Origin: an uncultured Bacteroides sp.
GTDB taxonomy: Bacteria; Bacteroidota; Bacteroidia; Bacteroidales; Bacteroidaceae
NCBI RefSeq assembly: GCF_910578895.1
Contig: NZ_CAJTSC010000037.1
Span: 1 to 32,029 of the forward strand
Length of the DNA: 32,029 bases
Direction of reading: 5' to 3'
The position numbers were made by a program, and so were the translations under genes. The notes under the pieces were generated by a model. That model was not told the DNA's origin, made no database searches, and was given only the letters and a program-made list of their open reading frames with translations. Each line of letters opens with the position of its first letter. Position 1 is the stretch's first letter. Positions 1 to 7,588 of this stretch are shown here, one piece after another.

Positions 1-11
1 ATACTAAAATT

Positions 12-64
12 TAATAAAGTAGTAAAATAGTACGCACTAATCATAGTAAATACTAAAAATAGTA
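12..64. repeat. 16-bp-periodic TAGTA array upstream of parA (candidate operator or centromere)
   Basis: TAGTA occurs at 28, 44 and 60, exactly 16 bp apart, and a one-mismatch copy (TAATA) sits at 12, in phase. The opposite half-site [C/T]ACTA occurs at 35 and 51, also 16 bp apart. A further TAGTA at 20 and TACTA at 2 are out of phase. AATACTA (49-55) and TAGTATT (60-66) form a perfect inverted repeat that touches the -7 box of parA. Small ribbon-helix-helix partition partners are known to bind short phased repeats at the par promoter, so autoregulation or a centromere role is inferred. The array may continue left of the window. Confidence 0.5.
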
Positions 65-65
65 T

Positions 66-73
66 TACCTTTG
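66..73 (+). promoter_or_regulatory. Bacteroides-type -7 box of parA promoter
   Basis: TACCTTTG matches the Bacteroides -7 consensus TAnnTTTG and lies 24 bases before the parA start codon. No clear -33 TTTG is seen at the usual distance. The phased TAGTA repeats cover that region instead, which would suit repression or activation by a bound protein. Confidence 0.5.
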
Positions 74-97
74 TATCACATATAAAAATACCGAGTT

Positions 98-853
98 ATG
101 ACAAAAATTATAGCTGTTTTGAACCATAAGGGAGGGGTCGGAAAAACGACTACCACCATCAACCTTGCCGCAGCTTTACGGCTGAAGAAAAAACGTGTGC
201 TGATTATCGACATGGATGGGCAGGCGAACCTCACAGAATCTTGTGGCCTCTCTATTGAGGAGGAGCAAACAGTGTACGGAGCAATGAGAAACGAATACCC
301 CTTGCCGATTATCGAATTGGAAAACGGACTTTCCATTGTGCCGTCATGCCTTGACCTGTCAGCGGCAGAATCCGAACTTATCAACGAACCGGGACGTGAG
401 TTGATTTTGAAAGGGCTGATTGCAAAATTGCTTGAAAGCCGGAAATTCGACTACGTACTGATAGATTGCCCTCCATCGTTGGGCTTGCTGACGCTTAATG
501 CCCTCACGGCTGCGGATTACTTGATAATCCCGGTACAAGCACAGTTCCTTGCTATGCGCGGGATGGCGAAGATTACGAATGTAATCCAGATAGTCAAGGA
601 ACGCCTGAACCCAAATCTGAATATCGCTGGCGTAGTCATTACCCAGTTTGACAAGCGAAAGACGCTTAACAAGAGTGTGGCAGAAATTATTCGCGACTCT
701 TTCTGTAACAAAGTATTCCATACGATTATCCGGGACAATGTGGCTCTTGCCGAAGCCCCGATAAAAGGAAGGAACATTTTCGAATACAACAGAAATAGTA
801 ACGGAGCCAAAGACTATATGTCCCTGGCACAAGAGGTGCTGAAATTAAAGTAA
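98..853 (+). CDS. parA: ParA family partition ATPase
   Basis: A 251-residue ParA/MinD-type ATPase. The deviant Walker A motif KGGVGKTT is at residues 11-18, the A' motif IIDMDGQANL around residues 36-45, and the Walker B motif LIDCPPS from residue 121. The length is typical of small ParA proteins without an N-terminal DNA-binding domain. Proteins of this family bind DNA non-specifically with ATP and move the partition complex; Bacteroides conjugative transposons carry one as TraA. It is followed 6 bp later by a small DNA-binding partner, so the two form an operon. The start codon is the first ATG after the -7 box. On an integrated element the likely role is stability of the excised circle or control of transfer. 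Confidence 0.95.
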   Translation: MTKIIAVLNHKGGVGKTTTTINLAAALRLKKKRVLIIDMDGQANLTESCGLSIEEEQTVYGAMRNEYPLPIIELENGLSIVPSCLDLSAAESELINEPGRELILKGLIAKLLESRKFDYVLIDCPPSLGLLTLNALTAADYLIIPVQAQFLAMRGMAKITNVIQIVKERLNPNLNIAGVVITQFDKRKTLNKSVAEIIRDSFCNKVFHTIIRDNVALAEAPIKGRNIFEYNRNSNGAKDYMSLAQEVLKLK

Positions 854-859
854 GACAAT

Positions 860-1126
860 ATGAGCAAGAGCGATTTATTGAAAAACGGCATGAAAAGCGG
901 TTTGGACGGGCTACTGTCATCCACAAGGAAACCACCGCAGAAACAAGAGACTGCTGCACAGGTCAAGCCGGCCAAAGCGGCAAAAGAGCCGGCGGTTCAT
1001 TGCAATTTCGTCATCGACAAGAGCATCCATACACGCATGAGATTTCTTGCCATCGAAAAGGGAATGTCCTTGAAGGACATGGTGAATGAGGCAATGACAG
1101 AATATCTGGAAAAAAACGGGAAGTGA
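860..1126 (+). CDS. Small ribbon-helix-helix-like partition partner / regulator
   Basis: An 88-residue basic protein. The first 45 residues are low-complexity and rich in K, A, P and Q. The C-terminal part (about 48-86) reads as a beta strand (CNFVIDKSIHTRMR) followed by two helices (FLAIEKGMSLKDMVNEAM), the pattern of a ribbon-helix-helix DNA-binding domain as in ParG- or Omega-type partners. A disordered basic N-terminus is typical of partners that stimulate ParA ATPase. It starts 6 bp after parA and its stop codon lies inside a terminator stem. It is the best candidate to bind the phased repeats before parA. Family membership is inferred from pattern, not from a database match. Confidence 0.75.
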   Translation: MSKSDLLKNGMKSGLDGLLSSTRKPPQKQETAAQVKPAKAAKEPAVHCNFVIDKSIHTRMRFLAIEKGMSLKDMVNEAMTEYLEKNGK

Positions 1127-1150
1127 GGATGCCCCTCACTTCCTGTTTTT
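1112..1150. terminator. Strong hairpin terminator after the parA operon, possibly bidirectional
   Basis: The left arm (1112-1128) pairs with the right arm (1134-1150) over 17 bp, with one G-T wobble and a 5-base loop. The arms carry an A run at the left and a T run at the right, so the structure could stop transcription from either side. The stop codon of the preceding gene lies inside the stem. Confidence 0.85.
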
Positions 1151-1377
1151 CGTACCCGAATCATTTCTTTGCGGGTACAATGTCAATTCCAATTTAGTGC
1201 AGATTTGTTTGACAAACGGCATAACCCATTTTTATCCGTCCCGATTGTCCCTGTTATATCGTGCATCCTTTCTTTTATAACTGCATATCCTTTCCCCATC
1301 TACAGGCTCCTTTGTTGCACTCTACCTTTCTACTTTTTTCCTCTTATCCTTATTCGCCCCATTCCTGCCATTGCCGG
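1151..1377. other. Gene-free C/T-rich, G-poor stretch before the parB leader repeat
   Basis: No credible gene is seen here. The plus strand is strikingly rich in C and T and poor in G, especially from about 1215 to 1375, as in the matching stretch before the second leader copy. C-rich, G-poor RNA is the hallmark of Rho loading sites, so Rho-dependent control of parB is possible. No convincing plus-strand TAnnTTTG box was found; TACCTTTC at 1323 is one base off. Confidence 0.35.
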
Positions 1378-1540
1378 TTGGTTTTATCAGACGCAAAGGT
1401 AGGCTGCCGCGCTTGATTCCATCGCTTTGAAGTGCATTTCCTGTAAAATTCTTCCTTGCCGTGCAAGAGTAATTTTCCGGAAAAAGCGTTGGAAATCGCT
1501 TATTCGTCAGCCTTGTACCGCATCTGTAAATCCCAAGCGG
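1378..1540 (+). repeat. Leader repeat, copy 1 (upstream of parB)
   Basis: This 163-bp block is repeated at 3598-3760, with about 18 differences in roughly 134 hand-aligned positions. It ends 75 bp before the parB start. An outer stem pairs AAAATT (1445-1450) with AATTTT (1471-1476) and extends outward with one mismatch; an inner stem pairs CTTGC (1455-1459) with GCAAG (1463-1467). The outer stem is kept in the second copy. The reverse strand carries TACCTTTG (1394-1401), a match to the Bacteroides -7 box, so an antisense transcript is possible. A regulatory leader RNA is inferred. Confidence 0.6.
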
Positions 1541-1614
1541 TTCAGGCAGAAAAAAGAACCGAAAAAAGGGAAAATAAAAAACAGACAATATAAACAATTT
1601 AAATCAACGGAATT

Positions 1615-3357
1615 ATGGCAACAACAGAAATTCAGTCAGTAGAGAAAAACATCACATTGGTAACATTGGCAAACATTCAGCCAAGCAATTTCAACCCACG
1701 CAAGAACTTTGACGAAACAAGCCTTGCAGAACTTGCCGACAGCATCCGTCAGCAAGGCGTATTGCAGCCTATCGGATTGCGTCCTATAGCAGATAACCAC
1801 TTTGAAATTGTTTTTGGCGAACGTAGATACCGGGCATCCCTCATAGCAGGATTGGAAGAAATCCCGGCTATTGTCATGGATATTTCGGACGAGATAGCCG
1901 AAGAAATGGCGGTAACAGAAAACCTGCAACGTAAGGATGTTACCCCTATTGAGGAAGCGAACGCATACCAAAAGCTCATAGAAAGTGGACGTCACGATGT
2001 ACATTCTTTAACTGTACAGTTCGGCAAGACCGAAAACTATATCCGTACACGACTTAAATTCGTTTCATTGATACCCGAAATTGCCCGGCTTTTAGAGCAA
2101 GACGAACTGACTATCAGCGTAGCGACCGAAATCTGCCGTTATGGGGAAGATGTTCAGAAAGATATATACGAAAAGCATCTGAAAGAGGGACTGCCGTATA
2201 ACAGTTGGCGAGGTCTGAAAGCCTCCGAGGTGGCAAAAAACATTGAACGGAGCTATACCACCGACCTCAAGCGATATTCATTCGACAAGACCGTTTGTCT
2301 GTCATGTCCGCACAACACCAATAATATGATGTTGTTCTGTGAGGAAAGCAGTTGCGGAAACTGCGCCAACCGAAAATGCCTTGAGGATATGAACGCATCG
2401 TACCTTGCTGAGAAAGCTGTACAGCTCATAGAACAGCGTCCGCTCGCTTTGTTTTGCCGTGGCTTTTATGGCTGCAATGAAAAAGTAATCGAACAGCTTG
2501 TAGCATCGGGGTTTGAAGTTAAGAAACTGTCGATGCGTCCTAATGCCTATCCCGAAGCACCCGAAGTTCCAAACGCGGAAAATTACGAGGAAACCGAAGA
2601 ATATGCAAAATTATATACGGAGTACAAACAAAAGTTATCGGATTACAACGAGAAATGCGAGGACATAAACAACAGATGCGAAGCCGGAGAGTTAACCATA
2701 TATGTGGCGATTGGTTATAACGACATCAAGCTGTGTTATGTAGAACAAACCGAATCTGAAGTTATGCCAGGAACAGCTAAAGAAGCGGTTGTTTCCCCTA
2801 TTGAGAAATTGGAAAATCAAGACAAACGCAACAAGGAGATAGCCCTTGAAAAGACCATAGAGGATACCAAGAAGCAGATTTTTGAGGTCGATATGACAGA
2901 AACCAAGTTTGGAGCAGATGAGAACAGGATGGTTTATTACTTTATGCTTCCATCACTCCGCAAGGAACATTTCGGGGTTGTGGGTATCGAAAGTGACGAA
3001 ATCCACTATCTCAAGGAAGAGGATAAGATGAACATCATTACCAATCTTACCACCAAGCAGAAAAATATCATCCGTAGGGATTTTCTGATAGCAAATTTCA
3101 AGAACGCAGCAGGTAGTAATGCCATCGCATCCCTCTTGCTTGATTTTGCACAGAAGCATATGCCCGACCGATTGGCAGAAATCAAGAACGGACATAATGA
3201 GGTGTACGAAAAACGTCACCAACGCATTAAGGAAAAGATTGCTGTCCTGTCAGTGCAGGAAAAAGCAAAGCAGGAAGTTACTGCCACCGAAAATAAGCAG
3301 CCCGAAACACAACTACATCATGAAGAACAGCCCCAAATGGAAGATAAGGCAGCATGA
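1615..3357 (+). CDS. parB: ParB/Spo0J-family partition protein, long form with Cys cluster
   Basis: A 580-residue protein. The N-terminal ParB domain (about 15-200) contains GERRYRAS at 68-75, the CTP-binding and clamp-forming motif, and ENLQR at 102-106. A helix-turn-helix follows at about 130-180. Next comes a cluster of six cysteines at residues 228, 231, 242, 247, 250 and 255, which could bind zinc. The remaining C-terminal region of about 320 residues is Glu/Lys-rich and not recognised. Typical chromosomal ParB proteins are only about 300 residues. The gene has its own long leader and its own terminator, so it is expressed separately from parA. ParB proteins load at parS and are moved by ParA; here it may also regulate element genes. 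Confidence 0.9.
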   Translation: MATTEIQSVEKNITLVTLANIQPSNFNPRKNFDETSLAELADSIRQQGVLQPIGLRPIADNHFEIVFGERRYRASLIAGLEEIPAIVMDISDEIAEEMAVTENLQRKDVTPIEEANAYQKLIESGRHDVHSLTVQFGKTENYIRTRLKFVSLIPEIARLLEQDELTISVATEICRYGEDVQKDIYEKHLKEGLPYNSWRGLKASEVAKNIERSYTTDLKRYSFDKTVCLSCPHNTNNMMLFCEESSCGNCANRKCLEDMNASYLAEKAVQLIEQRPLALFCRGFYGCNEKVIEQLVASGFEVKKLSMRPNAYPEAPEVPNAENYEETEEYAKLYTEYKQKLSDYNEKCEDINNRCEAGELTIYVAIGYNDIKLCYVEQTESEVMPGTAKEAVVSPIEKLENQDKRNKEIALEKTIEDTKKQIFEVDMTETKFGADENRMVYYFMLPSLRKEHFGVVGIESDEIHYLKEEDKMNIITNLTTKQKNIIRRDFLIANFKNAAGSNAIASLLLDFAQKHMPDRLAEIKNGHNEVYEKRHQRIKEKIAVLSVQEKAKQEVTATENKQPETQLHHEEQPQMEDKAA

Positions 3358-3370
3358 TATGGTACAGTAG

Positions 3371-3415
3371 AACAACCAAAGGACGGAAATCCGTCCTTTG
3401 GTTGTTTCCCTTTTT
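3371..3415 (+). terminator. Perfect 17-bp hairpin terminator after parB
   Basis: The arms at 3371-3387 and 3390-3406 are perfectly complementary over 17 bp around a 2-base centre and are followed by a T-rich tract. It begins 13 bp after the parB stop codon. Confidence 0.9.
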
Positions 3416-3597
3416 CCTTTTTGCATAAATCTCTATTCATTCATTTCATCAACCGGGCTATTTCCCCGGCTCATCCCTTTATACCTTTACACCCTGCGGG
3501 TATTCCCCTTTGTAATCGCTCCATCACACGGTTTTCCCATTATAACATTCTCAATTACACACATCTTCCATTGTCACGTTATCCATATCGCCGCCAC
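3416..3597. other. Gene-free C/T-rich, G-poor stretch before the second leader repeat
   Basis: No credible gene is present; an open frame crosses the stretch but matches nothing and runs into the real gene at 3818. Like 1151-1377 it is C/T-rich and G-poor on the plus strand. TACCTTTA at 3482 is one base from a -7 box. A long untranslated leader with Rho-type control is a possible reading. Confidence 0.3.
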
Positions 3598-3760
3598 TTG
3601 GTTTTTATTCGATGCAAAGGTGGGCTGCCGCGCCTGGTTCCACCGCTTTGAAGTGCATTTCTCGAAAAATTCTTCCTTTCTGCGTAAGCGTAATTTTTCG
3701 GAAAAAGCGTTGGAAAAGGCTTATTCGCCAGCCCTGTACCGCATCGTAAAACCCAAACGG
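3598..3760 (+). repeat. Leader repeat, copy 2 (upstream of the gene at 3818)
   Basis: This is the second copy of the 163-bp leader at 1378-1540. It ends 58 bp before the next start codon. The outer stem is stronger than in copy 1: CGAAAAATT (3663-3671) pairs perfectly with AATTTTTCG (3692-3700). The reverse-strand -7-like box (3615-3622) reads CACCTTTG, one base from consensus. Conservation of the stem while loop bases differ favours an RNA-level or DNA-structure role over coding. Confidence 0.6.
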
Positions 3761-3817
3761 CTCCGACAAAGGGATGCCGAACAGAGGGGAAAAAACAAAT
3801 CATTAAAATCCACCACA

Positions 3818-4093
3818 ATGGGCAACATCAAAGAAAGTAAGGAGTACCAACTCGCAAAGGAGTGGGAAATGGCGGTGAATAGTTATAACTTCAACCCCAA
3901 ACGGTTTGCAGCAGCTATCCCTGATATGCACCCAACACTGCAACAAAGCCTCTATCGGCTGATAAAAGAGTGTATCATTGTCATGGCTGACGACACACGC
4001 CGCTACGATGACCGCAATCGTGCTTCACATGAGGAAGCTAAACGTATTATGGAATACCTCAATGAAAATGGACGGAACATCCCTTTAAGATAG
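3818..4093 (+). CDS. Hypothetical protein, 91 residues
   Basis: I do not recognise a family. The start is taken at the ATG that follows the conserved leader and an A-rich stretch; the frame stays open far upstream, but that part is leader sequence. The protein is soluble, charged and probably all-helical, with no signal peptide or membrane segment. The order leader repeat, gene, then another small gene 35 bp downstream suggests a two-gene unit, possibly co-controlled with parB through the shared leader. A regulatory or maintenance role is only a guess. Confidence 0.7.
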   Translation: MGNIKESKEYQLAKEWEMAVNSYNFNPKRFAAAIPDMHPTLQQSLYRLIKECIIVMADDTRRYDDRNRASHEEAKRIMEYLNENGRNIPLR

Positions 4094-4128
4094 TTTCATA
4101 GTAATAATCATCATCTAAAATCAAAGTT

Positions 4129-4491
4129 ATGAATAAAGAGTATGTAATGCGTATCGCACAGACCATTCAAGAACAATTAGTATCGTTAACCCCAATATCT
4201 GTCCTTTTGTCATGGGGTATCACAGAGTTTGTAGCCACAATATTCAAAGACCTGCCTGCACTACGCCTAAAAGTGAATGGACGGCTTCATGCCGGATATG
4301 TCACTATCGCGCTTAACGGCTCCGATTATTACGAGGTGTATCTGCAGAAAGGCACAGACTCGGAATGCATCAACAACGAAGTATGTTTCGACGAACTGGG
4401 CGAAGTTATCGACCGTTCCATCGAAAGCGGCACAGACAAAGAAGAATACGATAACTTCTGCAAGAAGCAATTGGAATATTTAAATAGATAA
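4129..4491 (+). CDS. Hypothetical protein, 120 residues
   Basis: No family is recognised. The protein is small, acidic and soluble, with a predicted mixed fold: an N-terminal helix, a central strand-rich part (residues 45-72, VNGRLHAGYVTIAL and following) and C-terminal acidic helices. It follows the 91-residue gene by 35 bp on the same strand and is closed by its own hairpin terminator, so the two are likely cotranscribed. It is the last plus-strand gene before the convergent transfer operon. Confidence 0.7.
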   Translation: MNKEYVMRIAQTIQEQLVSLTPISVLLSWGITEFVATIFKDLPALRLKVNGRLHAGYVTIALNGSDYYEVYLQKGTDSECINNEVCFDELGEVIDRSIESGTDKEEYDNFCKKQLEYLNR

Positions 4492-4506
4492 TCCAATCAC
4501 ACGAAA

Positions 4507-4550
4507 CACTGTCTGTACGAATATATAGTATAGTGCAGGCAGTGCTTTTG
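4507..4550 (+). terminator. Hairpin terminator after the small plus-strand genes
   Basis: The arms at 4507-4518 and 4533-4544 pair over 12 bp in plus-strand RNA, with two G-U wobbles, and are followed by CTTTTG. It begins 15 bp after the stop codon at 4491 and faces the convergent terminator of the transfer operon. Confidence 0.75.
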
Positions 4551-4621
4551 TGTAATTTGTAATTACATATACGTGCAGGTCGCAAAGTTCCTTTATACAT
4601 ATATGTATCACTGTAACAATT

Positions 4622-4665
4622 AAAAAGCACCTGCAATAATATGTATATCATAAATATTGCAGGTG
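4622..4665 (-). terminator. Hairpin terminator of the transfer operon
   Basis: CACCTGCAATA (4628-4638) pairs perfectly with TATTGCAGGTG (4655-4665) across a 16-base loop. On the minus strand the stem is followed by a run of five T (complement of 4622-4626). It lies 25 bp past the stop codon of the coupling-protein gene, the last gene of the operon. Confidence 0.85.
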
Positions 4666-4690
4666 TCCCACATTTCCCTCTTACATCGCG

Positions 4691-6877
4691 CTATTTCGAA
4701 CCGCGCTTGTTCAGCACGTCCTTTATCATCTCTTTTACATCCTGTCCCACCTGAACGAAGTTCTTATACAGGATGCGCTCACGCTCATCCCTCGACTTGA
4801 AGGTGTAGAACTTCGGTAGCGGCACATAGCTCGCTTCCTCCTGCTTTATTTCCTCCATGTCGAAGTCTGTCTTGCAGAAGAACTTGGAGGTCTTGAACTC
4901 CTCCGATTCCTGAATGTTCATCGAACCGCCTATGCCGGTCTTTGTCTTGGTGAAGTCCCTCGCCGTCTGGCCGCAAATCCATCCTGTCGCCATGTCGGAG
5001 ATTTTAGAGGCAGGCACAAGGCTATCCATGTTTTCGTTGAGATTGATACTCGTTTTATCCCGGTCGATCGTCACACCCTTTTTGACCTGCACCACCTTGC
5101 CGTAGATGTCATTCGACAGCCATTCCAATGTCTCTTTCGCTCGGGCCGAACCGCTTACCACGTTACCTACCGTTGTGATGATTTTTTGCATCCCGACTTT
5201 TCCATAATCTGCCTCAAGCTGCGGAAGCTCCTGAAAACCGAGCGTTACGCTCACTTTGTTGCTTCGCGCTGTACCAATCAACCTGTCAATCTTGTGGAAG
5301 TAAAGCGTGGGTAGCTCATCCACGATGATGCTCACCGGGATATTCTTCCCTTGACCGGTATTCACACGGGTAACGAGACGGTTCAATATCAATGCGTTCA
5401 GTGCCCCGATGATTGATTCCATTTCCGGGTCGTTGGCTATCAAGAGATAAGAAGGATTTTTGGGGTCACTCACTTTCAGGTCGAAGTCGTCACCGTCGCG
5501 GTGAAATACCCAATAACTCTCTTTCGTTGCCAGTCGGGACGTATAGACGCGCAACGTACCTATCATACCCTCCAACTGTTCCATAGCCTTGTTTTTCAAG
5601 GCGGTCTGGAACGGGCCGAGCAATGGCGCGACCTCGTTGTCGGTCTCCAGTACCTCAAAGATAGTCTGGTAACTCTCATTGAGGAACGACAGGATATGTG
5701 GCATATCCGAGTATTTCCCTAACCAGTAGGCTGGCTCCACGATGTTGCCCCCCTCGCGGTCACGCACCACGCCGGTCGGCTTCCAGAATTTTGTTTGCGG
5801 ATCTTGCCGCTTCTCTGCATACAGCCGTTTGCCATTGGCATCGTAAGGCTCTTTCTCGTAATTGACGAAATAATAGATACAGGCTGCAAGGAAGTTCACC
5901 GCCGAGGTCTGAAAGAACTGGTCGCTGCCGCCCCCTCCCTCTTTCTTCCCTTTCTGCAGGGATTCCAACAGCGTTTCCGCTGTCTCGCTCGCCGCAGCGA
6001 GGTTGTTGATGTACTTCGCCTGAATCGGGTTCACCCTTCGGCTGTACTCCACATCCACAAAGTTAATGACGTTGAACTTGCACCCTTTAGGCACTTTGCC
6101 GAGCTTCTGGTTCTTCTTGTAGTGGTAATAGAGTTTCGTCGCAAGTGTCGGAAATTTATAGTCATATACTACCATCGAGAAGCCCTTGGCACTGTGCTGC
6201 CGTATGAACGGTTCTATAATACTGAACGTCTTGCCGCTGCCCGGCGTTCCTACTACCCATGTGCCCCTGAAACAGTTGGTTATGTTCACCCATCCCTTGC
6301 GGAATTTCCCCTTGAAATAGTATCTCATCGGTATATTTACACTGTACTGGTTCTCCTGCAATTCCTCGCATTGCTCAAAACTTTCGTTTTCGAAGTTAAA
6401 GCGGTCTTTCCCCAGTCCCTCCTTGATGAACTTCGATATATTGTCCAGTGCGATATGCACCAGTATCACGCCGGCAAGCGTGGCTGCCATATAGAATATG
6501 ATATTCAGTGGCAACGTATAGAACCTCGTTTCCATAGGACGGTGGAACAGCCATACCGACAGCACGATAAGGAACAGTCCGCTGATAAGCGGATATAGCA
6601 CCTGCCTGCGCGCGTCAAATTCCAGATGCTTCTTGTTGCGCGTACCTATACAGGTGATGCATATCAACAGGAAGGTGGCGACCTTGCTGTACACAAGGTT
6701 GCCGTCGTTGTATATCATCCACCGCTTGATGCGTCCGTGCAGGTCGCAGAGTATGCCGCCCCAGTGGTCGAGCATGGCAGGGTCGATGGCGTACTCGAAG
6801 AACTCCATCAGAACGGAGACATAAATTACCGCGCGGAATATCTTGTAGAACCCTTGTAGCTCCTTGCTTTCTTCCAT
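4691..6877 (-). CDS. Type IV coupling protein (VirD4/TraG-like ATPase)
   Basis: A 728-residue membrane-anchored ATPase that links the relaxosome to the secretion channel and pumps DNA. The N-terminus has about four hydrophobic segments (near residues 14-27, 66-78, 93-111 and 122-144). The Walker A motif GTPGSGKT is at 210-217, and a Walker B-like IIVDELPTL lies near residue 525, followed by an RSNKVSV segment and a GFQELPQL glutamine motif typical of this family. Length and order fit the Bacteroidetes coupling proteins annotated as MobC/YWFCY type. It is the last gene of the transfer operon, 28 bp after a lipoprotein gene. The relaxase often found beside such genes is not adjacent here. Confidence 0.92.
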   Translation of the reverse strand: MEESKELQGFYKIFRAVIYVSVLMEFFEYAIDPAMLDHWGGILCDLHGRIKRWMIYNDGNLVYSKVATFLLICITCIGTRNKKHLEFDARRQVLYPLISGLFLIVLSVWLFHRPMETRFYTLPLNIIFYMAATLAGVILVHIALDNISKFIKEGLGKDRFNFENESFEQCEELQENQYSVNIPMRYYFKGKFRKGWVNITNCFRGTWVVGTPGSGKTFSIIEPFIRQHSAKGFSMVVYDYKFPTLATKLYYHYKKNQKLGKVPKGCKFNVINFVDVEYSRRVNPIQAKYINNLAAASETAETLLESLQKGKKEGGGGSDQFFQTSAVNFLAACIYYFVNYEKEPYDANGKRLYAEKRQDPQTKFWKPTGVVRDREGGNIVEPAYWLGKYSDMPHILSFLNESYQTIFEVLETDNEVAPLLGPFQTALKNKAMEQLEGMIGTLRVYTSRLATKESYWVFHRDGDDFDLKVSDPKNPSYLLIANDPEMESIIGALNALILNRLVTRVNTGQGKNIPVSIIVDELPTLYFHKIDRLIGTARSNKVSVTLGFQELPQLEADYGKVGMQKIITTVGNVVSGSARAKETLEWLSNDIYGKVVQVKKGVTIDRDKTSINLNENMDSLVPASKISDMATGWICGQTARDFTKTKTGIGGSMNIQESEEFKTSKFFCKTDFDMEEIKQEEASYVPLPKFYTFKSRDERERILYKNFVQVGQDVKEMIKDVLNKRGSK

Positions 6878-6905
6878 TTTCTTTGTCCTTTCCCTCTGTT
6901 CGTTA

Positions 6906-7574
6906 CTATTGGTTCAATGTGATAATCGGCCTTACCCGGTGCGCCTGTGTCTTGGGCGTTTCCTGTATCGCGCCGCTCCCCAGCGAGTAGAGCCACGCTT
7001 TGGCGGTCTGCTGCCCCTTGACCTCCGTCGATGTCCAGTACCAGCAGTCCGCGTCAGACTCCGACGGCAACGGATCACCGCCGCATTTCGTCACGATGGG
7101 ATTGACCGTCTCCCGGATGGCGTACAGCAAGCGCATCTGCGCTACCGACGGTATATAGGCACTCTGTCCGTACCGCCACAGGTCGAAGACCGCTTCAGCC
7201 ATAGGCGAAGCCGTCTCCTTTGTATCATACAGCGCAAAGGTGTTCGTGTTACCGTCGTAGGCCCCGATGTCGGCCGATGTTCCCTGTTTTATACCGAGAC
7301 TGTCCGCAAACGCCGCCGGAGCAATCTCCCACAGGTAAACCGCATAGCCGTTCCCTTCCGTACCGTCACGCCGTCCGGTATCGAAGACAACCGCTATGGC
7401 ACGCTTCCCCGATTGCTCATACTGTCCGTAGGGCAGGGTCGTACCGTCCTCACAGAGAATATGCCCCGGGCGTACAGCCGTGTCGGGCACGTTGATATGG
7501 GCGTCGCAGGCAGCGCACAGCACCGCCGCCACGGCCATTACTGTCAAATGTATCTTTCGTATCATCATCTTCAT
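6906..7574 (-). CDS. Putative lipoprotein with DUF1566/FISUMP-like domain
   Basis: A 222-residue exported protein. The N-terminal signal ends in LCAACD, compatible with lipoprotein processing at Cys23. The C-terminal half has the features of the DUF1566 / Fibrobacter paralogous-domain group: a YWTSTEV motif, an AWLYSL segment and a closing HRVRPIITL. Such domains resemble C-type-lectin-like folds and are common in surface proteins of Bacteroidetes. It lies between TraO and the coupling protein in the transfer operon, so a surface role in mating-pair contact or in anchoring the outer-membrane complex is inferred. Function is not proven. Confidence 0.65.
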   Translation of the reverse strand: MKMMIRKIHLTVMAVAAVLCAACDAHINVPDTAVRPGHILCEDGTTLPYGQYEQSGKRAIAVVFDTGRRDGTEGNGYAVYLWEIAPAAFADSLGIKQGTSADIGAYDGNTNTFALYDTKETASPMAEAVFDLWRYGQSAYIPSVAQMRLLYAIRETVNPIVTKCGGDPLPSESDADCWYWTSTEVKGQQTAKAWLYSLGSGAIQETPKTQAHRVRPIITLNQ

Positions 7575-7588
7575 TGTTTTTTATTCCC

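Noticed and set aside
1322..1597. Minus-strand frame in leader copy 1 whose translation resembles that of 3579-3818
   Set aside because: The similarity follows from the DNA repeat; the two products differ at many residues through non-silent changes and share no start context, so coding is unlikely.
3398..3817. Upstream extension of the small gene at 3818
   Set aside because: The extra 140 codons run through the terminator tail, the C-rich stretch and the leader repeat; the ATG at 3818 follows the leader as parB's start follows copy 1.
5795..6598. Long open frame on the plus strand opposite the coupling-protein gene
   Set aside because: It lies wholly antisense to a well-supported gene with clear ATPase motifs; its translation has no recognisable domain.
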